Shown in pieces: positions 5,645-10,677 of a DNA stretch of 10,677 nucleotides. Position 1 is the stretch's first letter; every line of letters starts with the position of its first letter. This stretch comes from an uncultured Bdellovibrio sp. (GTDB lineage: Bacteria; Bdellovibrionota; Bdellovibrionia; Bdellovibrionales; Bdellovibrionaceae). The translations under genes were made by a program, and so were the position numbers. The DNA is taken from positions 1 to 10,677 of the forward strand of contig CALMPX010000445.1 in NCBI GenBank assembly GCA_937871355.1, read 5' to 3'. The notes beneath the pieces were generated by a model. That model was not told the DNA's origin and searched no databases. It saw nothing but the letters and a program-made list of their open reading frames with translations.

Positions 5645-7744
5645 ATGATGACGACAGTTTCTACCACAATCGCGGGTAAACAAATCACTATTGAAACTGG
5701 AAGATTAGCTAAACAAGCTGATGGATCGGTATTAGTAACATGCGGAAACAACTCTGTTCTTGTAACAGCGGTATCAGCAAAAGAAGCAAAGCCGGGACAA
5801 GGATTTTTTCCTTTAACAGTTGAGTTCATTGAGAAATTCTACGCTATCGGTAAAATTCCGGGCGGTTATTTTAAACGTGAAGGTAAACCTTCTAATGAAT
5901 CCGTATTAAGCGCGCGTATTATTGATCGCCCAATTCGTCCATTATTTCCAGAAGGGTACTTAAACGATACGCAAGTTGTAGCCACTATTCTTAGCGCTGA
6001 TGGTTCAATTTCTATGGACGTATTAGCGTCATTAGGAGCTTCGGCTGCTTTACATATTTCGAATATTCCTTTCAGTGGTCCAACAGCAGCTTGTCATGTT
6101 GCACGTGTTGATGGGCAATTCGTCGCTCTTCCAACTCCGGAACAATTAGCAAAATCAGATATGGACATTTTAGTATCTGGAACTAAAAACGGAATTTTGA
6201 TGGTTGAAGGCGAAGCGAAATTCATTACTGAAGCTGACGCTTTAGCCGCGCTTAAATTCGGTCACAACACTTTGACTTCATTATTACAAATTCAAGATGA
6301 ATTGCGTGAAAAAACGGGATCAAAGCAAAAACGTGATTTCGTCGCTCCTATTATTGATTCAGAATTCCGTACTCAAGCGGAAGCGGTTATGAAGCCTTTA
6401 GTTGAAAAAGCTTTATCAATGAAAATCAAACAAGAGCGTTACGCCGGGTTTGCTGCCGCATTATCTGAAATGTCGACTCAAGTATTATCAAAAATCACGG
6501 ATGACAAATTAAAATCACAACGTTCTGGTGAAGCGAAACAAATTTTTGAAGATCTTCAATATAAAGTCGCTCGTTCCATGATTTTAGATAAAGGCCATCG
6601 TATTGACGGTCGTGATTTAAAAACAGTTCGTGCGATTTCTTGTGAAGTGGGTTTGTTACCTCGTGCTCATGGTTCGGGTTTATTCACTCGTGGAGAAACA
6701 CAGTGTTTAGGTACCGTCACTTTAGGAACGGCTGATGATGAACAATCAATTGAAACATTAAACGGTACGTTCAAAAAGAAATTCTTATTACATTATAATT
6801 TCCCACCATACTCTGTTGGTGAAGTCGGTCGCTTCGGTGGTCAAGGTCGTCGTGAAATCGGCCACGGAAATTTAGCCGAACGTGCTGTTAAAGCGGTTCT
6901 GCCAGATTTTGCTTCTTTCCCTTATACGATTCGTGTTGTGGGTGAAGTCTTAGAATCGAATGGATCAAGCTCTATGGGTACAGTGTGTGCTGCCGTTCTT
7001 GGTTTGCTTGATGCAGGTGTTAAAATTAAACATAACGTTGCGGGAATCGCGATGGGTTTAATTAAAGAAAACGATCGTGTCGCTGTATTATCAGATATCT
7101 TAGGTGATGAAGATCACTTAGGAGACATGGATTTCAAAGTGGCTGGAACAACTGCGGGAATCACAGCTTTACAAATGGATATCAAAATTGACTCAGTTAG
7201 TTTCCAAGTTATGGAAACAGCTTTAAACCAAGCTAAAGAGGGTCGCTTACATATCTTAACTGAAATGGAAAAAGTCATGAAGGCCCCACGTGGTCAACTT
7301 TCAGAATTTGCTCCGCGAATTGAGACGATCAAAATTAGACCAGACAAAATCAGAGAAGTGATTGGGTCAGGCGGAAAAGTTATCCGAGGTATCACAGAAC
7401 AAACGGGTGTTAAAATTGAAATCCAGGACGATGGAACAATTAACATTGCATCCAGTGATCCATTAGCAACAAAACGTGCAATCGAAATGATCGAGGGTAT
7501 TTGTGCGGAAGCTGAAGTTGGAAAAGTTTATAAAGGTAAAGTGATGAAGATCGCAGAATTTGGCGCTTTCGTCGAAATCTTGCCGAATACTCAGGGTCTT
7601 TTGCACATTTCAGAGCTAGCTAATGAGCGCGTACGTCAGGTGACTGATGTCGTGAACGAAGGCGATGTAGTTGATGTAAAAGTACTCGAAGTTGATCGCG
7701 CAGGTCGAATTAAATTATCTCGCAAAGCTTTACTTACGCAGTAA
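5645..7744 (+). CDS. pnp: Polyribonucleotide nucleotidyltransferase (PNPase)
   Basis: Phosphorolytic 3'-5' exoribonuclease of mRNA decay, acting as a trimer and often with RNase E-type degradosomes. The 699-aa length is normal for the family (E. coli 711). It holds a first RNase PH-like domain (about 1-215), a helical linker and the catalytic second RNase PH-like domain (about 310-545). The phosphate-site residues are here: R402-R403 in GQGRREIGHG and S442-S443 in SNGSSSMG. The metal-site residues D490, D496 and K498 are in DEDHLGDMDFK. A KH domain follows with loop GSGG (574-577), then a C-terminal S1 domain (about 627-696) containing EFGAFVEILPNTQGLLHISEL. AAGGAG at 5633-5638 fits ATG 5645; a second ATG follows at once and could also be used. 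It has its own promoter and leader after the rpsO terminator. Confidence 0.98.
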   Translation: MMTTVSTTIAGKQITIETGRLAKQADGSVLVTCGNNSVLVTAVSAKEAKPGQGFFPLTVEFIEKFYAIGKIPGGYFKREGKPSNESVLSARIIDRPIRPLFPEGYLNDTQVVATILSADGSISMDVLASLGASAALHISNIPFSGPTAACHVARVDGQFVALPTPEQLAKSDMDILVSGTKNGILMVEGEAKFITEADALAALKFGHNTLTSLLQIQDELREKTGSKQKRDFVAPIIDSEFRTQAEAVMKPLVEKALSMKIKQERYAGFAAALSEMSTQVLSKITDDKLKSQRSGEAKQIFEDLQYKVARSMILDKGHRIDGRDLKTVRAISCEVGLLPRAHGSGLFTRGETQCLGTVTLGTADDEQSIETLNGTFKKKFLLHYNFPPYSVGEVGRFGGQGRREIGHGNLAERAVKAVLPDFASFPYTIRVVGEVLESNGSSSMGTVCAAVLGLLDAGVKIKHNVAGIAMGLIKENDRVAVLSDILGDEDHLGDMDFKVAGTTAGITALQMDIKIDSVSFQVMETALNQAKEGRLHILTEMEKVMKAPRGQLSEFAPRIETIKIRPDKIREVIGSGGKVIRGITEQTGVKIEIQDDGTINIASSDPLATKRAIEMIEGICAEAEVGKVYKGKVMKIAEFGAFVEILPNTQGLLHISELANERVRQVTDVVNEGDVVDVKVLEVDRAGRIKLSRKALLTQ

Positions 7745-7769
7745 TTTTTATTTTTGATTAAAGGGTAAA

Positions 7770-9056
7770 ATGAGTAGTTTTAAAAAATCTATTTTGCCTA
7801 ACGGAGTTCGAGTCGTAACTGAAAACATGACTCACTCTAAGTCAGTTGCTATAGGAGTTTGGGTTCTTACGGGAACACGAGATGAAGATAATGATGAAGT
7901 TGGGCTATCCCACTTCGCTGAGCATCTGGTGTTCAAGGGGACCAAAACTCGCAACGCCTATCAAATTGCAAACTCATTAGAATCTCTAGGTGGTGACCTT
8001 AATGCGTACACCACGAGGGAATACACTTGTTATCACTGTACCGTTTTAAACGAAGACTGGAAGATCGGCCTCGAGGTCCTATCAGACTTGGTTTGTAATA
8101 TGAAATTACTTAAAAAAGATTTCGAATTAGAAAAGAAAGTGATTCTGCAAGAAATCGCTATGAGTGACGATACGCCAGAAGAAATCATTTATGACTATTT
8201 ATTTGAGATCGCTTATGCCAAACATCCGTTGAGTCGCCAAATCTTAGGTAAAAGCGAAACGATTCAAAAGATGACGCAAAAGCGTGTGATCGATTTCTAC
8301 AAAAAATATTACCAAGGAAGTAATTTGATCGTCAGTGCTTCAGGACCAGTGGATCATGATGCCTTGGTCATTGAATGCCAAAAATTATTTCGTACACGGA
8401 AACCCTACAAAATCGTTAATGCTCGCCGGGCACCGATCTGGAAAGCGGGTCGTCAAATTTACGAAAAAGATTTGGAACAAACTCATATTCTTTTGGCGTT
8501 ACCAGCACCTAGTTTTCAAGATAAATTCCGTTTCGAAGCGTTTATCGTGAATTCACTTTTAGGCGGAGGCATGACGTCACGTCTATATCAAGCTGTGCGT
8601 GAAAAACAAGGTTTGGCTTATTCGGTTTTCTCGACTTTGAACACACAAACGGATAGCGGCAATATTGCCATTTATGCCGGAACCGATGCTAAGAATGTTA
8701 AAAAAGTCGTTCATATCATCGCCGATGAGTTATTGAAAATAAAAAAGAATGGTCTTAAAGAATCCGATTTGAAAATTTTCAAAACTCAGGTGCGTGGACA
8801 ATTATTAATGGGGTCAGACGATGTCGAAAATCGAATGTCTTCAGTAGGTGTAAACGAAATGATCTTCCATGAATATCGATCAGTCGATAAGGTCATCGAA
8901 GAAATTAACAAAATTAATCTTAAATCGGTGAATCAGTATATTAAAAATAATTTCGATTTAGAAAAAGTAGCCGCTATTTTAATGGGACCGAATATGAAGA
9001 CTCATCAAGACTGGATTTCAAACTATAATTTTTCTAAAAAACGTAAAGCTTATTAG
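7770..9056 (+). CDS. M16 family zinc metallopeptidase (processing-peptidase-like)
   Basis: Zinc endopeptidase related to mitochondrial processing peptidase beta and bacterial PepR/YmxG proteins. The inverted zinc motif HxxEH is intact: H48-F-A-E51-H52. The third ligand is expected at E128 in VILQEI, at the usual distance of about 76 residues. The Gly-rich signature of the inactive half, LLGGGMTSRLYQAVREKQGLAYSV, sits at about 263-286, so both halves of the single-domain (about 420-430 aa) form are present in 428 aa. No signal peptide is seen, so it is probably cytoplasmic; its natural substrate is unknown. AAGGG at 7761-7765 precedes ATG 7770, which lies 25 nt after pnp. A pnp-M16 peptidase-dut order is common in several bacterial groups, and here all three are probably co-transcribed. 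Confidence 0.95.
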   Translation: MSSFKKSILPNGVRVVTENMTHSKSVAIGVWVLTGTRDEDNDEVGLSHFAEHLVFKGTKTRNAYQIANSLESLGGDLNAYTTREYTCYHCTVLNEDWKIGLEVLSDLVCNMKLLKKDFELEKKVILQEIAMSDDTPEEIIYDYLFEIAYAKHPLSRQILGKSETIQKMTQKRVIDFYKKYYQGSNLIVSASGPVDHDALVIECQKLFRTRKPYKIVNARRAPIWKAGRQIYEKDLEQTHILLALPAPSFQDKFRFEAFIVNSLLGGGMTSRLYQAVREKQGLAYSVFSTLNTQTDSGNIAIYAGTDAKNVKKVVHIIADELLKIKKNGLKESDLKIFKTQVRGQLLMGSDDVENRMSSVGVNEMIFHEYRSVDKVIEEINKINLKSVNQYIKNNFDLEKVAAILMGPNMKTHQDWISNYNFSKKRKAY

Positions 9057-9074
9057 AAAACACAAAGGATTTTT

Positions 9075-9515
9075 ATGAAAGTTAAAGTCAAAACTTGGCC
9101 GCATTTTAAAGGTGAACTTCCGCAGTATCAATCATCGGGGGCAAGCGGTTTCGATGTTCGGGCACAGATCGATCAGCCTATTGTTTTAAAGCCCATGGAG
9201 CGTGTCTTGGTGCCGACAGGATTAACATTTGAAATTCCCCTGGGGTTTGAAATTCAAGCTCGCCCTCGTAGTGGTTGGGCGGCCAAACACGGTTTGACGT
9301 TAATGAACACACCGGGAACGATAGATGCGGATTACCGTGGTGAAGTTAAAGTGATCTTAGTTAATTTAGGCACCGAAACTGTAACGATTCAGGATCAGGA
9401 CCGCTGTGCGCAGTTAGTTATTTGCCCGGTTATTCAGGCCCAGTTTGAATTGACGACGGATTTGTCTTCGACCGAACGAGGAGCTGGTGGTTTTGGTTCG
9501 ACGGGGAAGCAATAA
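9075..9515 (+). CDS. dut: Deoxyuridine 5'-triphosphate nucleotidohydrolase (dUTPase)
   Basis: Homotrimeric Mg-dependent enzyme that hydrolyses dUTP to dUMP and pyrophosphate, keeping uracil out of DNA and supplying dUMP for dTMP synthesis. All five motifs of the trimeric family are visible in 146 aa. Motif 1 is ASGFDVRA (23-30), motif 2 ARPRSGWAAKHGLT (62-75), and motif 3 NTPGTIDADYRGEV (78-91), with the water-activating Asp expected at D84. Motif 4 is DRCAQLV (109-115) and motif 5 RGAGGFGSTG (135-144). Motif 4 has Gln before the DR pair and Cys after it, where Gly and Ile are frequent; the rest is standard. AAAGGA at 9064-9069 gives a good start at 9075, 18 nt after the M16 gene. It converges with the minus-strand gene ending at 9525, with only 9 nt between. 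Confidence 0.97.
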   Translation: MKVKVKTWPHFKGELPQYQSSGASGFDVRAQIDQPIVLKPMERVLVPTGLTFEIPLGFEIQARPRSGWAAKHGLTLMNTPGTIDADYRGEVKVILVNLGTETVTIQDQDRCAQLVICPVIQAQFELTTDLSSTERGAGGFGSTGKQ

Positions 9516-9524
9516 TTAAAAAAA

Positions 9525-10070
9525 TTATGGAGTGAGCTTGTTCGCGATCCATGTGAATAAGACCAACGCAAAGAGTGTTCCGACTATTTGATAACAGCGT
9601 TTTTTTTCTATTTTGAAAGTCTCATTTAATCCGACGACAAGTAGCGCTGATGTAAATGCAAAACCGACAAGTGCGATCGGAGAGAAATATTCTGAGATAA
9701 TTTGGAATAGATAAAATGGGATTGAAGCAATAATTACTAAAGAGAATAACTTTTTAAAGCTTTCCGTTTTTTCTTCAAAAAATTGGAAATAATAATAAAG
9801 TAATGTGGTTAAAAGTAATGAGGCTATCGTGGATACGATGGGCATGAGGATGAGGCCATTGGCAATGCGGAAGAAGTTCATTTTTAATAAACCCGCTAAG
9901 ACTCCAGAAATAATTGAAACAGAAACTTGAATAAAGAAAAGAGACGCCAAATTCCATTCTGGAATTTCAGTGATGTATTTAACAGGGTGTTTTACGTAGT
10001 TAACTAAAAACTCAATGATAGCTTTTACGTCGATCGCCTTATTTTGATGTTCTGGATTTACTTCTTTCAT
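9525..10070 (-). CDS. Predicted five-helix integral membrane protein, Yip1-like
   Basis: The 181-aa protein has a short hydrophilic N-terminus (about 1-38, with VKHPVKYITEIPEW) and about five hydrophobic segments: 41-62, 71-97, 107-126, 129-149 and 158-177. There is a charged loop FFEEKTESFKKL between the second and third, and a Pro inside the third (IASIPFYLF). This size, five-helix layout and the N-terminal amphipathic Pro-containing segment resemble bacterial members of the Yip1 superfamily; their role in bacteria is not settled. I base this on layout and style, not on a hard motif. ATG at 10068-10070 has only a weak upstream AGAAC. The gene follows the 182-aa gene by 12 nt and is likely co-transcribed. 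No terminator is seen after its stop, which is 9 nt from the dut stop. Confidence 0.6.
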   Translation of the reverse strand: MKEVNPEHQNKAIDVKAIIEFLVNYVKHPVKYITEIPEWNLASLFFIQVSVSIISGVLAGLLKMNFFRIANGLILMPIVSTIASLLLTTLLYYYFQFFEEKTESFKKLFSLVIIASIPFYLFQIISEYFSPIALVGFAFTSALLVVGLNETFKIEKKRCYQIVGTLFALVLFTWIANKLTP

Positions 10071-10082
10071 AGTTCTATATGA

Positions 10083-10631
10083 TCATGACTGTATATTTAA
10101 ATCAAGATCATAGAAATCCATCTCGGCGAGCTTTATGCAATGATTGAGTAATTGATCATAGGTTTTATGTGGAATTCTCAGGCCCACTTCTGAAGCTGTA
10201 GGGGTCGGAATCTTTCTTATTTTAAGATAAGCCCTATGAAGAGAGTAGCTTGGCGAGCAAACTTTAAAATTCATTAAAATTTGAAAACTGTTCTCTGGTA
10301 AATTGATGATGCTGTAGCGAGATAAGACTGTGATAGTAGAATTTTCGATTTGGCAGAGGATCTGTTTGAGTTGCTCATAGGTCGTGGCATCGCAAATTAT
10401 ATGGGATTGATTCAGTTTCGTCTGCATGGCCCTGAGGTAATCCTCGCGAGCCGTTTTGGATTGAAAGGGCAACTTGAAGACAAAGACCTTGTAGCCATGC
10501 TGATAAAGGTAATTGTGAAGGGCTTTCCAGGGAGAGCGATAATAGAAAATGCTTCGAGGTCCAGTTAATAAATAAATGGGCCTTCTGGTGAGGAGGCAGT
10601 TAGGTCTAAGGGCGAGTTCGCGTTTCAGCAT
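10083..10631 (-). CDS. Protein of unknown function (182 aa), faintly alpha/beta-hydrolase-like N-terminus
   Basis: I do not recognise this protein. It has no signal peptide or membrane segment; the N-terminus is basic (KRELALRPNCLLTRRP). After it comes a strand-turn PIYLLTGPRS, a helix SPWKALHNYLYQHG and a strand YKVFVFKLPF. This recalls the opening of alpha/beta-hydrolase lipases, where the first strand, a helix and the second strand follow in this order. The nucleophile elbow GxSxG is absent; the comparable place reads HIICDATTYEQL. So it may be an inactive relative or simply another alpha/beta fold. The C-terminal part has PHKTYDQLLNHCIKLAEMDFYDLDLN. ATG at 10629-10631 is the only good start in the N-terminal 65 codons; no Shine-Dalgarno precedes it. 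The ORF is intact, ends in TGA at 10083-10085, and is followed after 12 nt by the membrane protein gene. Confidence 0.65.
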   Translation of the reverse strand: MLKRELALRPNCLLTRRPIYLLTGPRSIFYYRSPWKALHNYLYQHGYKVFVFKLPFQSKTAREDYLRAMQTKLNQSHIICDATTYEQLKQILCQIENSTITVLSRYSIINLPENSFQILMNFKVCSPSYSLHRAYLKIRKIPTPTASEVGLRIPHKTYDQLLNHCIKLAEMDFYDLDLNIQS

Positions 10632-10638
10632 AGGTTAT

Positions 10639-10668
10639 AGCATAGAAAATGTGCATTAATTTTGGCAA
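10639..10668 (-). promoter_or_regulatory. Predicted promoter of the minus-strand gene pair
   Basis: On the minus strand TTGCCA (10668-10663; 4 of 6 to TTGACA) and TATGCT (10644-10639; 4 of 6 to TATAAT) are 18 nt apart. The -10 hexamer ends only 7 nt before the ATG of the 182-aa gene. Transcription would therefore begin at or within a base or two of the start codon, in line with the missing Shine-Dalgarno. Both hexamers are imperfect, and another promoter further out, past the window edge, cannot be excluded. Confidence 0.35.
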
Positions 10669-10677
10669 ACTAAATAT

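Noticed and set aside
5521..5829. 102-codon minus-strand ORF over the rpsO-pnp gap and pnp start
   Set aside because: It runs through the terminator hairpin and the promoter, overlaps conserved pnp codons and has no recognisable protein features.
9512..9528. ATAATT-AAAAA-AATTAT inverted repeat between dut and the minus-strand gene
   Set aside because: Stem is entirely A-T with a poly-A loop; too weak for a terminator and expected in such AT-rich junctions.
10350..10568. 72-codon plus-strand ORF opposite the 182-aa gene
   Set aside because: The minus-strand frame is longer, spans the whole interval and has a promoter and a partner gene; this one has neither. Since the 182-aa gene is itself unrecognised, the rejection is less certain than the others.
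1..10677. Mobile elements, CRISPR arrays, tRNA or rRNA genes, defence or toxin-antitoxin systems
   Set aside because: No transposase or integrase motifs, no spaced direct repeats, no tRNA-like cloverleaf and no known defence proteins were seen on either strand by reading.

Overview
The window looks like a chromosomal piece of a low-to-moderate GC bacterium. Gene order and protein style (nusA-infB-rbfA-truB-rpsO-pnp, an M16 peptidase, dut, and an IF2 with a very long Ala/Lys- and Gly-rich N-terminus) are those of the old deltaproteobacterial lineage. The AT-rich codon choice and compact cluster would fit a Bdellovibrio/Pseudobdellovibrio-like predator. This placement is inference from gene order and protein character; no database comparison was made.

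Positions 1-5009 hold one dense plus-strand operon for transcription and translation: the 3' part of nusA (KH domains and C-terminal helix-hairpin-helix), infB (full-length IF2, GTG start), rbfA and truB. Spacing is tight (56, 18 and 5 nt), and truB has no visible ribosome binding site, so it is probably translationally coupled to rbfA. Positions 5010-5226 form an unusually long leader before rpsO. It contains a terminator-like hairpin, a GTTAAC-TT-GTTAAC inverted repeat, and competing small hairpins just upstream of a strong Shine-Dalgarno, and is a reasonable place for S15 feedback control. After rpsO comes a 13-bp perfect stem terminator, then a recognisable sigma70-type promoter for pnp. 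Genes for pnp, an M16 zinc peptidase and dut then follow with short gaps.

At 9525-10631, on the minus strand and convergent to dut, lie two less conserved genes: a protein I do not recognise (182 aa) and a five-helix Yip1-like membrane protein (181 aa). They are 12 nt apart and probably co-transcribed from a promoter at 10639-10668, placed so close to the first ATG that the transcript may be leaderless.

Functionally the plus-strand genes cover transcription elongation (NusA), initiation (IF2), 30S maturation and structure (RbfA, S15), tRNA modification (TruB) and RNA decay (PNPase), followed by a processing peptidase and nucleotide-pool cleaning (dUTPase). I see no mobile element, CRISPR, tRNA or rRNA gene and no defence cassette. 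This is essentially a conserved housekeeping region; the points of interest are regulatory leaders, a possible internal IF2 start, and the small minus-strand pair.
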